Assembly (NCBI RefSeq): GCF_004193775.1
Contig: NC_041005.1
Coordinates: 12,712,501-12,776,500, forward strand
Reading direction: 5' to 3'
Source of the DNA: Glycine soja
Lineage: Eukaryota > Streptophyta > Magnoliopsida > Fabales > Fabaceae
Length of the DNA stretch: 64,000 nt
Shown: positions 35,006 through 45,417 of the stretch, piece after piece
How the letters are laid out: every line of letters begins with the position of its first letter
Position numbering within the stretch: the first letter of the stretch is position 1
Notes under the pieces: model-generated
What the model was told of the DNA's origin: nothing
Databases searched by the model: none
What the model saw: only the letters and a program-made list of their open reading frames with translations
Made by a program: the position numbers and the translations under genes

Positions 35006-36651
35006 TTAGGATGTGTGCCCTTTTTTCATACAAGAATGACAAGTCTTTGCTTTAGGCTTAGGATGCACTATGTTTTTCTTTTTGGAGACCTTGTTTGGGT
35101 TCACCTTTTTGGAGGATGCAAACTTGATTTTTTTTAGAAAAGGTAGTTTGCTTGTTATACCCCAAAGAAGTCTTATCGGTAGTATGTTTTTCCACACTGA
35201 GTAAGTGACTAAGATCACTCTTTCCTTTATTCATTTTTTAAAAAGATCTTTAAGATAGGAAAGCTCAGTTTGCAACTTCAAAGTTCTTCATCATGATCCT
35301 TCTTAAACTTTTCTAACTCGTCTTGCAAAGATTTGAAAGAAGTAGAAGCACAAACACAACCAGTGATTTTATAACTTGAAACAAGATTTCACTTTCTTAC
35401 CTAAATTTATCAAGCTCACTTTGTGTTGAAGCCAATTTAGTGATATGGCATTTTTTAGATCGCTTCTTAGCTTATTATTCAAAATAACAAGCCTTTGTGC
35501 TTCCTCATGCATTTCATTAAACGCTTCTAAAACTTCCTCAAATTCAGAATTGACCTCAGTTTCTTCAATGGTTGAGGAACCATCCTTTGAATCAACCATT
35601 AAGCACACATTTGCAACTTCTTCTTCACTAGAAGAATCAGAGGGTGTGAATGCACTATCTTCCTAAGCTATGAAGGCATTTTTCTGTTTTCATTTTTCTT
35701 CCCTTTCTTTTCAACAAGTTATTTTATAAGGTAGATAGGACAATCTGATTAGATGTGGCCTTGCTTCCTACATTCGAAGCATGTAAAGGTGTTGTTGTAG
35801 CTTTCCACCTTCTTTGCAGGTTTATAGAATTTCCTACTTTTGGATCTTTTAAGAAATTTCCCAAACTTCTTCACCATGTAACTTAAATTCTCCACATCTT
35901 TATCATCACTAGAGATTTCTTTGTGATCTTCCTTTGAGGAACTAACCTTGTGTACAATCCATTTTCTTTTCTGTTCTATATCTCCTAGATGAGATTGTTG
36001 AATCAATTCATGTTCATATGCAAACAATTTTTCGAAGAGAGCTTCCATCGACATTGATGCCAAGTCCTTGGATTCCTTGATCATTGTGATTTTTAGATCC
36101 CAAGTTCTTGTAAGATAGTTAAGAATCTTGATGTTTAGCTCATCATCTTCAAACATTTTTCCGAGACCAAGGAAGTGGTTCACTATATGGGTGAATCTTG
36201 TTTGAAGTTCTGAAATGGTTTCACTATTCTTCATTCGGAAAACTTCATATACGGATACAAGAGTTTGTTTTCTTGCTTTTGTTACATCCATAGTGCCTTC
36301 ATGAGTGACTTCAAGCATTTTCCATATCTCCTTTGCATTTTTGCACCTTGAAGTACGAAAGAATTCATCAGAAGATAAACCAAAAGTTAAAATGTTTTTA
36401 GCTTTTTTATCATCTTGCACTTTTCTTTTCTCATCATCTTTCATCTCATCCCATTCTTTAGGAACCAATTCACCATTGACTTCTTTAGTCGGTATAAATG
36501 GCCTTTTAACAATAGCATTTCATGCACTGGGATCAATTGATCGAATAAAGATTTCCATTCTCTTTTGCCAAAACGAAAAATGTTCTCCCTCAAACAATGA
36601 TGGTCGATTGAGAGAAGCACCCTCTTTGAAAGTGATTTGTTTGGAGCCCAT
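35006..36651 (-). pseudogene. Sirevirus gag
   Basis: ATG at 36649-36651 is the first after the primer site. TGA at 36520-36522 stands where the related gag at 12914 has Trp, and the same frame then runs to TAA at 35749-35751, which falls inside the zinc knuckle (CFECRKQGHI). Core phrases are CKNAKEIWKMLEVTHEGTMDVT and RFTHIVNHFLGLGK. Further pieces, an acidic helix-rich part (35608-35369) and a second C-x2-C-x4-H type motif (CHSCMKKGHTS, 35218-35006), continue toward the protease. It would be the particle protein; here it is broken. Confidence 0.88.
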
Positions 36652-36690
36652 TTTGGAAAAACTGTGATCTTGAGCAACTTTCAAGATGTA

Positions 36691-36702
36691 GCTTTGATAC
36701 CA
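36691..36702 (-). other. Primer binding site of the sirevirus
   Basis: In minus sense TGGTATCAAAGC, two bases after the LTR end. It differs by one base from the initiator-tRNA-Met complement TGGTATCAGAGC. Confidence 0.88.
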
Positions 36703-36704
36703 AT

Positions 36705-37512
36705 TGAAAAAGATGATGGAACTCACAAACCAAGAGGAGGGTGAATTGGTTTTGAAATCAAATCGAAATAAAAATAGAGTTTTGAAAAATTTTCCCTTTC
36801 AAGGATCGTATCACAAACTTTTTTTTTAAAACCAATATCTAATCAATCACTTGTACACTATCCTTTTGTTAAAGCGCTTCAAAAATAAATATCATTAAAC
36901 TCAACAAATAGATCAAGAATGCAATGAGAGAGATAAGATTCAAGAGAAGATGAACAACAAGATTTATATTTGTTCACTCTCTATTTCTAGAGAAGTTACT
37001 CCAATTATCTAATTGAACCTGAATTAGATCTCCACTAAGCACTTTGAGTTCTTACAAGCAATTGATTAAATTCCCATTTTAATCGATTAAAGTGTTCTTT
37101 CCAAAACCTAGAAAACTTTCAAGAACAATGTAATCGATTATGAATCCCTCATAATTGATTAAAGCTGAGACTCATGAAAACCAATCATGGTCTTAACAAA
37201 ACTGTGTAATCAATTATAGTTATGTTGTAATCGATTAAACCAGAACAAATATCTCTCTGCAAGCTTCTCAAAAAGACTTGTGTAATCAATTACTAATAGT
37301 TGGTAATTGATTAAAACAAAGAGTTTATGCACTGAAGAGGTTTCTAACCATAGAAATAATCTTTCTAACTCTACATGATGTACACATAGATAGACTAAGA
37401 CTAGAAAGCAACAATCAATACAAATGTCAGTCAATGAGTTGGGCATGTAAAAAGACAAAACTACAAAACTCTTTATAGCTTGATCTTCATGTTGCTCCCC
37501 CTATCTCCTACA
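36705..37512 (-). repeat. 5' LTR of the sirevirus, internally deleted
   Basis: In minus sense it begins TGTAGGAGATAGGGGG and ends CTTTTTCA, 808 bp against 1278 bp for the other LTR. The missing part corresponds to about 25862-26330 of the 3' LTR. The break near 37060 joins CAAGCAAT to GATTA(A/G)ATTCCC, consistent with a deletion at short homology. Confidence 0.88.
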
Positions 37513-37517
37513 GTAAG

Positions 37518-39009
37518 GCCTTAAGGGCTTTAGATGGAGTGCTTCAATAGATATGGTTTTCCTTACCACTGGTTTAGTGAAAATGACTTCAGAGTAAGGA
37601 GAGAGCGGTGAAGGATTACCTTGAATTAGTCAAGACAAGGGCTACCAATTGGCCAGAGGGAAACATTTTTCATCTGTCAATGGCTCCCTTGGAGCTTCCC
37701 TTATGAACCTTTCAAGGTGTAACAGAGAAGGAGGTTGACACGATTATGGGATTGGTGTAGACTTGCGAAGTGGCATGGGAAGAGTGTCATCAGTGGACTC
37801 ATCTTCTGATGAGGAAGAGGTTGGATCTTCATTAAGCCTTTTTGGCTTTCTTAAGAGCAGGTGCATCAAGAGCAACAACTTTCCGCTTTTGAAGGGCCAC
37901 TCTTACTAGTCCTTCACCATCATCATCAGTCTCACTTAGGTCTTTCAACCTTTGTGTGACTGGATTTACTGTAGATGGACAAGCAAGAGTAGACACGACA
38001 GACTCATGCCTTCTTTTGGTCTGGTGCTCCTTTGCCAACATCTCCTCATCTTCTTCTGTTGTTCAACCATGATCTTCTTAATTTTCTTTGTAATGCCAAA
38101 GTTATCTAGACCAAGGTCATCATCAGCAATGGACTTTCCTAATCTATTTTGTTTTCGCTTGTTGATGGCTTCCACGCCCACTTTTGGAGCCTCCTTCAGG
38201 GTTTGTTCTAAGGCCACCTTCATAGCCTTCAGGTTAGTTTTGCTAAACTTTTTTTTGTTTAGCGACTACTGAACCCTTAACTATTAAGGTATGCTTGGAA
38301 TCCTCATCCATCTTGTTGAATACATGATAGACTCCTTGATCCTATAGAAGATTGTTGATAAGGGTTGCTTAGTGGATGTCGTCTCGACCACCTAAGCCCT
38401 TAATTTTCCTCAAAATGTTGATATATATTGTGTATGGAAGGTCAAATGGTAGGTTCTCCATCAAGTGAAACAACACGAACTTGTGGAGGTCAGAAAGGGT
38501 TATCTTGGTGTTGGCCTTGTGAAGTACACTCTTGTTCAGAATGTTGGCCCAAATTTTGCCTTCTCACACATCATGCTATAGACAATGGTCTTCTAGTCAC
38601 TAGCTTTCTCTGCATTGTCATGGTAGAGAGCTCTGATGATGTGAGAGTTGTAGTTCTTCTCCCAACCTTCTTGGTAGGTACTGCCCTTGCGTAGACACCT
38701 TGTTGCCTTAGCAATGGTGTCTCTTGATAGTATGATCTTCACTCCCAAAACCTTGGAGGCTATGGTCTTCTTGTTGATGAACTTAGCATGTTGCCAAAAG
38801 GTCCTTATCAGCTCTAGGTGGTTTGGGGTTCATTGAAGAAATTTCTTGCACCCCAAAACAACAAGGTTTGATTTAACTTGAGACTTACCTTTTTGAGTTC
38901 TTGAATGTCAAAAAAGTGTTCTACATGAATGGAAGGCTCATTATTTGTGTGTATGGTAATGATTTTTATGGTTGGGATGACTTTAGTGATGGGGGTATTT
39001 GTAGAGGCC
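37518..39009 (-). pseudogene. 5' part of the decayed ORF of the host element
   Basis: ATG at 39009 (MASTNTPITK) follows a TATA-like ACTATAAAAA near 39110 and a pyrimidine-rich leader. The first block is open on the minus strand down to about 38814. Later pieces shift frame, with phrases such as FWQHAKFINKKTIASKVLGVKII and a Lys-rich part (38223-37832). The layout resembles the plant-specific extra ORFs of the other elements. After removal of the sirevirus, one frame runs across the GTAAG junction for about 40 codons, which fits the insertion call. Decayed; function unknown. Confidence 0.45.
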
Positions 39010-40227
39010 ATTTGAGAGGGAGGAAAGCTACGGTTTGAAAAACTTAGAGGGAAGTTGAAGTTTTTGCAAGGATAGTGTAATCCCAAGAGTTTCAACGTAG
39101 GAGGTTTTTATAGTGGGATTTTTGGGTTTTTCAAAAACAATCATTAGGATCGTTGTCTCTTATAGAGGAATTGTTTGACGTGCCAAGCTCTAAATGTAAC
39201 AACCCGCCTCGTCGATACGGTATCCAAACTCTAATATTCGATAATTTCAATTTTTTTTATAAAAAGAACTCCCTTAATTTTTGCTTATGAAAATAGAAGT
39301 GATTTTGTTACAACATAAATTCATCCAACAACACGCCATTACTTAAGTGAATATGCATAATTACATAGAAACAATAATTCGGTACATGTCATACACATAA
39401 CGAAAATTAAATATGTTCATATATATAATTAAAATTCCAGTTTTACATCTTTAACTCAACAAAATAAAACTTGAAAACCAACTACGGAGGAGTTGATTAC
39501 AAAACACAACTCTCTCCCAAAATAACGCCAACGTCATCACGTCGGCTCGGCGGCTCCTCACCAGAATCTTACTCCCTACACCCTGCTACTGTCATTCTGC
39601 TCCCACGAACAAGGTTCGTGATCATCACAGGTATCAACCACACGATACAAAATTGCAAGGGTGAGTTTATTATAAAAGAACCAATACCAATTCCAAATAA
39701 CCAAAATTAGCAAGGAACACAGGCAAACATGATAAGCATACACAACAATCATTATTCAACACTCATATCCAACAAATATTCATCATTCACATCCAACAAT
39801 TACTATCATCCATCCATGGACCCAATCAAGATTGCACAGAATGATGCATGCACCTGACTCAACACTCAGATGCAATGTGGTATGTACCAAAAACAACCAA
39901 ATCTCAGGAAATAGCCTAAGCGTGTCCACACGACACTCTCACTTAGGGAATTGTGCTGAGTTTGTCGAGACCACCCGGTTGTGCATGTAACAGCCCCCCT
40001 CCCATAGGTGATCAGCCTGGGAGCCCAAAGGTGTTCCCTACCAGGTGACAACCCCCTAGTACAAAGTACACTTGGCCATAGTTACTCTATTTCTTGTGTC
40101 GTATGAGCTATGATCACAGCCAAAAGTAAGTGCCAAAGACCATGGACCAATTAAAGCACCTAAGCATCCCCTTAGGAATGCTTAGATTCTCTAACCACGC
40201 TAGTTACCCACGTTTGGGCCATCCGAC

Positions 40228-40440
40228 AAGGTCAGTGCACTCTACCCCCCATGACATACACTCCATACGATGTATGATCGTGGCCAAAAGTTAGTGCCAA
40301 AGACCCTGGAAGGTCAGTGCACAGTGCCCCCCACGATCATACACAACATCCAACGTATGAAGGTGGCCAAAAGCTAGTGCCAAAGACCATGAAAGGTCAG
40401 TGCACAGTGCCCCCCACGAACATACACAACATGCACATGC
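40228..40440 (+). repeat. About 83-bp tandem repeat in the solo LTR
   Basis: AAGGTCAGTGCAC starts at 40228, 40310 and 40393. Units share GGCCAAAAG(T/C)TAGTGCCAAAGACC and a CCCCCCACGA block. Confidence 0.85.
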
Positions 40441-40766
40441 CAATGCATTTCCAACATCAATCAATAAATCGTATTTCCATGTCATTCACAACATAAATAT
40501 CATCTCATCTCAATGACGTTATCAACAACAACAACAACCTCAGTTCATATTCACATATTCATCAATAATAACAATTCATGTTGACATGGTCTTTATTAAC
40601 AATGTCATCTCAAATCAATATCATCATAATTATCATTATCATCACATATCAATTAAAATCCTCAATAGCAACATCAACAACAATTCAAACAAACACAACA
40701 ATATCATTTCCACATGCATGGTCTTCAAACAACACATTTCAAACAACCAAAACAATATCATTCATC

Positions 40767-40770
<4 letters not shown>

Positions 40771-40831
<61 letters not shown>
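40771..40831 (+). repeat. (TA)n microsatellite
   Basis: An uninterrupted TA run of about 60 bases inside the solo LTR. Ile-Tyr frames through it are not genes. Confidence 0.97.
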
Positions 40832-40833
<2 letters not shown>

Positions 40834-41683
40834 CATCCCATTAGTTAAAACGTAATTTTCTTTGAAGTAAAATCAGCATGCAACAGGGACAGACAGATAT
40901 CCTCATAGCTAGGTTCCCTGACCCTAACTATGGTGTTAAAATGGTAAATTTTATAATAAACTCCCCTTACCTATCGTGTGCTACCCCGCGGATTCCTCGT
41001 CGCGTCACTTGAAGATTCCTTTTTGTCCTTGCTCGTCGATTCCACACAAGCCTCTACCGTGCCAAAACGAAGGAGACTTATTATGGATTTCATAAAACAA
41101 AGCTAGTAACAGTGCTCTGGGTCAAACACCCACATCACTACATGAAAGAGCTGAGAGCATTTTGGGTTTTACAAAGGAACGTCATTTGAAAATTCCGACC
41201 ACGCCAATGTGACCGGGGTTCAGTGTAGGTTACGAAAATAACATGCATTTCATGAAAGGATAACGTTTACAAAGTATCTTTCTCTAAGGTTTTTCAAAGG
41301 AAGCATAAGACATGCAATGGCGGTTCCAAAGGCAGAAAAGATGCAAAGACAATATGAAACTAACAAGAAACAAGCATAGAACCATGGTTACCTCGAAAGA
41401 AAACGAAAGGTCAGATTAGGGTTTTCGTTCTCTACCGAAACCGCAAGCCAAGTTGGAAGATTCCGCTTCGGTTGAAGGGTTCCTCTCGGTGTGGGTTTTC
41501 AATGGAGAACAATGATGGTTTGTGGTGGCTAATGGTGGATGTGGGTGATGGAGAAAGTTCTTGGAACTTTAGAAATGACTTTGGAAGAAAGAAAGAAGAA
41601 GAAATGACGTTTTTCCTAAGCTACACGAAAGCAAAGGCTGAAATGCTTAAATAAGAGATGCTCTCGAAAACGGAAGCTTCTAG

Positions 41684-42060
41684 CACACTCCAGAGATTTT
41701 ATCCAAGATCCCAACGGTCAGATCATGGAAATTTGTCTTGTGAAGTTGCAAATCAAATTTCGAGAAGATCCAACGGTTAACGAAGTCTGGGAAGCGTTTT
41801 TACCGAGGCAGCTGCATGTAGTTTTCTCTAGAAGCTTCATTAAGAGGCTTCCTCTAGAAGCTTCATTAAGAGGCTTCTAGCACACTCCAGATATCTTCTC
41901 AAAGATCCCAACGGTCAGATCATGGACAAGTGTCTTGTGAAGTTGCAGACCCAATTTCGAGAAGATCCAACGGTTAACGAAGACTGGGCAGCGTTTTTAC
42001 CTAGGCAGCTTCATGTAGCTTTCTCTAGAAGCTTCATTAAGAGGCTTCCTCCAGAAGCTT
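41684..42060 (+). repeat. About 197-bp tandem duplication in the solo LTR
   Basis: CACACTCCAGA starts at 41684 and 41881. Both copies run through CAACGGTCAGATCATGGA, GTGTCTTGTGAAGTTGCA-like and AAGATCCAACGGTTAACGAA phrases to the AGAAGCTTCATTAAGAGGCTTC block. Confidence 0.85.
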
Positions 42061-42880
42061 CCTCGTGGCTTCTTTGAGAAGCTAGATCCTTATCTATCCA
42101 CACCCCTCTATTAACTAACTTCCTTAAAAATAATTACGGATGAAAATAACGCAACAAATAATCAAACATCAAACATAATTACTAATAATATATAGATATA
42201 TATATCAGGGTGTTACACTACATGGCAAGGATTTATATGAAGTATAGACACCGCCATGTGTTTTTTGACCTTTGTGAAAGCGACCTTCTAAGGGATATTC
42301 CTCGGAGGTCTTTTAATCTCTTCTGTGTTGTCCTTTTCTTGAATTTAAATGTAATAGGGACAAATGGAATTTGAACAAAATAATACATGTGCACTTCCTT
42401 TTTCGTGATACTCAATCCTTGAGACTGGACGCACAAATTTACCTTATGACAATGTGTTATGCTGTTATGCACAAGAGTGAATGCTCATTGAATATAATGT
42501 GTTGGACGCTAGGTTGAAACAAAACATACTCTCTATAATTGTGGACGATATTCCTTTAATAAAATAATCATGTCCACTTGTCAAAAACTCATTAAAACAT
42601 CAATAATTTATACTTATGTTATACATCAGAATCTAGGGTGGATGAGACGCATGGTTGTCCAGACCTAACAACGTCAACTTTTTATGTTGGTTATATTTGC
42701 AACTTGGTTTGGGTGATCCCTACAAATGATCAATTGAGAAACTAAACTCTATGAGAAACTTATAAGAGTGAATTTGTGATACATCTTAAAGCCACCAAGA
42801 TGTTCCAAGATCTCAAGAGGATGTTTTGGTGGCTGAAGGTGAAGTTAATTAACAAGTCAAATCTAAGCACCAAAAACCAT

Positions 42881-43740
42881 CTAACTTCCTACGGGTCCTA
42901 AGAATTCTGAAGTCGAAGTGGGGGGAGTGTTTCCATGGACTTTTTCATGGGTACTTTAGACCAAGTAAGGAGTGATGCCATTTAGGTGGTAATAGATAGA
43001 CTCACTAAGTCTAATCACTTATCTAGGCCACTTTCTCTTTAGAGAGGTTGTCCAAGGTTTATCTTTAAGAGATTGTGAGGTTGCATGAAGTGTTAGTTAA
43101 CATAAATTCGACTAGGGATCCTAGACTTACCTTTAGGGGGCATTTTGCGGGGAATTTTTTTTTCATGCCTAAGAATCATGATTCTTAGGAATAAATAAAA
43201 TTTGGTTGGGAATTAAGAATATTTATACAAGTTTTCTGAGAATCAAAGAATCACGTGATATTTTTATCACTTGCTTTAATTATTTATCACAATAAATAGT
43301 CTAATAAGAGTAACTTGATATTTTTACTATAGTAAAAAATTAACTCAGAAAAGTTAGATTCCCGTCTCCGCCATGTGAAACTTTTTATGAGAAATCTAAC
43401 TAAAAAAATTCTAACAAAATATTTTTTCTCGGGAATACTATTTTTCTAAATTAGACACCAAACCTAGAAAACCAAGATTCACTATATAAGATTTTCAAGA
43501 AATTAAAAATTTCTCTCATACCAAATGCCTCCTTAGATTTTGGAAAGCACTTCACCAAGGGTGTCAAGCTTATTTTAGCATAACTTACCATCCTTACTTA
43601 TATGGTGAGAGTGAGGGGACTATCCAAACCTTAGAAGACATTCTTAGGGCTTGTGTTTTAGAAAAAAAAGAGAGTTAGGATAGGTACTTGCCTTAGGTAG
43701 TGTACTTGCATGAGGGTAGACAAGTAACTTTTTTTTTCCT
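42881..43740 (+). pseudogene. Decayed Ty3/gypsy integrase fragment
   Basis: Translated in shifting frames it gives phrases like DAIWVVIDRLTKSNH (near 42974), EIVRLHEVL and TRDPRLTF (to 43132). After a MITE it continues with RFWKALHQG and [30 protein letters not shown] (43536-43700). These match the core and post-core of plant gypsy integrases of the kind with IVSDRDPRFTS and YHPQTDGQSER. The fragment has many stops and no neighbouring RT or LTR. Confidence 0.75.
43136..43532. mobile_element. MITE, PIF/Harbinger (Tourist-like) type
   Basis: The 397-bp segment has inverted ends GGGGGCATTTTG and (complement of the right end) GGAGGCATTTGG, and a TTA target duplication at 43133-43135 and 43533-43535. 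It splits the integrase fragment at a place where the coding phrase resumes directly after it. It is AT-rich and non-coding. TTA duplication and G-rich ends with CATTTGG are typical of Tourist-like elements. Confidence 0.85.
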
Positions 43741-44092
43741 TAAGTCTTCCTCTTGAGGATCTCTTTCTCTTGCGATATAGTACTCGACAGTCCGAAAGGG
43801 AGGGTGTACTTGCAAAAGACAATCCAACGCTCAAGTAAGGTCTTGGTCGAGACCAATAAATGAGAGTATTAAATGAGAATTAACAGTATCTTACCTCGAG
43901 ATTCTTATAGCTATTTATACATAGCTTAGTGGACCTTGGATCCTTGAGCACTTGTGTCTTATTAACATGTTTAGGTAATATACCCTTGATCATCATTAAG
44001 GGATTAAGTTAACCTCTAATAATTGCCATCAGGATAATGCAAGTGATCTATTTAGCTAGGAAGAGTGCCTGAGTATTCGGCTGGACCAAATA
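43741..44092. other. Unassigned intergenic sequence
   Basis: The GGAGGGTGTACTTGCAAAAGAC phrase near 43799 resembles plant dispersed repeats, but I cannot name the family. No gene is seen. Confidence 0.35.
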
Positions 44093-44690
44093 CCTGAGTA
44101 CTTATAGGAAGGTCACCGTGGGTGACAAGGTGTCAAGAGTGCTCGACTATTCAGTTAGGCTGAATACCTAGGTACTTATGAGAGGGTCATCTTGGGTGAC
44201 AAGATGACAAAAGTACTTGGGTATTCAGCTAGATTAAATACCTGAGTACTTATGGTGTGGGTGTGTAAAAACTAGTTCGATAAAAAAATGAACCGAATTG
44301 GTTTCAAACTGTTTTAACTGGTTCGATTTTATATCCAAATAGTCAAAATGATTTAGAAACTAGTTCAAAACCTAACTAGTTCTGAACTGAACTAGTTTTT
44401 AACCAGTTTTAAACTAGTTCTAAGTGTTGAACTAGTTTTTGAATTATTTATTTTAAATAAAAATATTTAAATAAAAACCAATTCGGTTGATCGAACTGAT
44501 TTTGTAAAAACAATTTGGTTAACCAAATTGGTTTTATAAAATAATGCACTCATTTTTTCTTGAACTAGTTTAGGAAAAACCCCAATTTGATTTAGGTTTA
44601 GTTACAATCCGATTCAATCCAAACTAGTTTTTTTGAACACTCCTACTTATGGGAAGGTCATCTTGGATGTCAAGATGACAAGAGTACAAG
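44093..44690 (+). repeat. 74-bp tandem repeat interrupted by a MITE
   Basis: Units start CCTGAGTACTTAT at 44093, CCTAGGTACTTAT at 44167 and CCTGAGTACTTAT at 44241. The third is cut after ACTTATGG and resumes at 44645. Units share a GGTCA(C/T)C(G/T)TGGGTGACAAG phrase and a TATTC(A/G)G(T/C)T core. Confidence 0.85.
44256..44644. mobile_element. MITE, hAT type
   Basis: The 389-bp insert is flanked by a perfect 8-bp duplication ACTTATGG (44248-44255 and 44645-44652). The uninterrupted neighbouring repeat units show the empty site. The ends are imperfect inverted repeats (TGTGGGTGTGTAAAAACTAG and, complement of the right end, AGGAGTGTTCAAAAAAACTAG). The interior is rich in AACTAGTT and ACCGAATTGG phrases and is non-coding. 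Confidence 0.85.
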
Positions 44691-45417
44691 GCAAGTATGC
44701 TTCGATGCCGTAGGGATATTTTTGGGTATTCATACTCGTAATGTATAGGTAGAGTTTGTTTACAATATTTTTCTCACTAGCAAAGGTGTGACAACATGTG
44801 AGATTTTATATAGTAAAAAATGTTGAACCCTCTTATGATGATTGTTCTTACTTATATATCACTTAATTTTTCAAATATCTCTTTCGGTTTATCAACTTTA
44901 ATCACAAATAAATTTCAATAGCCTTTTAAGAGAAGTTATCAATAACTAAATAAACTTATATCACAATTTAAATTATTTATTGTAAACCTAAAATATAATT
45001 TTTATATATTAAAAATATCTATTTATTACAAATTCTAAAATTACAACTTTTAATTATGTAAAAACAAACATTTATGCCATACAATATAAAACCCACTAAA
45101 ATATTAATTATTCGAAATTGTTGATTATTGATTGCAAAGGATTAATCAAAATATTCATGATTCATAATCAAAATATCCTTAAAATTCAGACATAACTCAC
45201 AAGTTTAAATCCAATCCTAATCCCTTTCCTTTATTAAAAAAATTGTAAAAAAAAAGAGGAAGAAAATGACAAGAAGCATAGCACGCACATAGAGATAATA
45301 AAACAGCCCAAGAGGGTGGTGGAGGGGAAGGACAAACCAAACCAAACAAACAAAACAGCCACCGCCATACCAAGAAGAAGAAGAAGAAGAAAGTGGTTGA
45401 AGAGTTTGGTGGCAAAC
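44691..45417 (+). promoter_or_regulatory. Upstream region and 5' UTR of PEX5
   Basis: The left part is AT-rich intergenic sequence. From about 45240 it becomes purine-rich, with GAGGAAGAAAATGACAAGAAG and a (GAA)n tract at 45374-45391, then the ATG at 45418. A GA-rich leader is common in plant housekeeping genes. I see no sharp TATA box and cannot fix the transcription start. Confidence 0.5.

Larger units (their letters stand above)
25548..37512 (-). mobile_element. Full-length but inactive sirevirus (Ty1/copia, SIRE-like)
   Basis: Both LTRs are present and the element is flanked by GTAAG at 25543-25547 and 37513-37517, a perfect 5-bp target duplication. In minus sense the order is LTR, tRNA-iMet type primer site, gag, protease, integrase, RT, RNase H, extra ORF, polypurine tract (26826-26842) and LTR, the Ty1/copia gene order. 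A solo gypsy LTR (30792-33577) interrupts pol between integrase and RT. Gag and pol have several stops and shifts. The 5' LTR is about 470 bp shorter than the 3' LTR. Confidence 0.92.
39195..42217 (-). repeat. Second solo Ty3/gypsy-type LTR
   Basis: In minus sense TGTAACACCC ... GGGTTGTTACA, 3023 bp, with inverted ends. Flanks are CTAAA (39190-39194) and CTACA (42218-42222). The other copy of the host LTR (about 23270) is an uninterrupted version of this site, which confirms the insertion. It is related to 30792-33577 at both ends (for example the ATCCCATTAG and GTGAGTTTATTATAAAAGAA phrases). Confidence 0.85.
22526..42670 (-). mobile_element. Degenerate non-autonomous LTR element hosting later insertions
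   Basis: Two LTR copies start (minus sense) TGTTAGGTCTGGAC at 42670 and 23733; the lower one follows a polypurine tract (AAAAAAGGGGGGAT). Between them only a decayed ORF is left, with no gag, protease or RT. It was split by a sirevirus (25548-37512), and its upper LTR by a solo gypsy LTR (39195-42217). Removing these leaves roughly 5 kb. The lower edge (22526) is placed by analogy with sirevirus LTR ends. Flanks GCATC and ACGTC are a weak target-duplication candidate. Confidence 0.6.
39140..42670 (-). repeat. 5' LTR (U3 part) of the host element, split by a solo LTR
   Basis: It matches the 3' LTR from TGTTAGGTCTGG (42670) down to the AGAGACAACG(A/G)TCCT phrase near 39145, where similarity stops. 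The promoter and ORF follow directly, without R-U5, primer site or gag. The segment 39195-42217 is a foreign solo LTR. Confidence 0.55.

Noticed and set aside
40578..40855. Two plus-strand frames ending in Ile-Tyr repeats
   Set aside because: They run through the (TA)n microsatellite and AT-rich LTR sequence.
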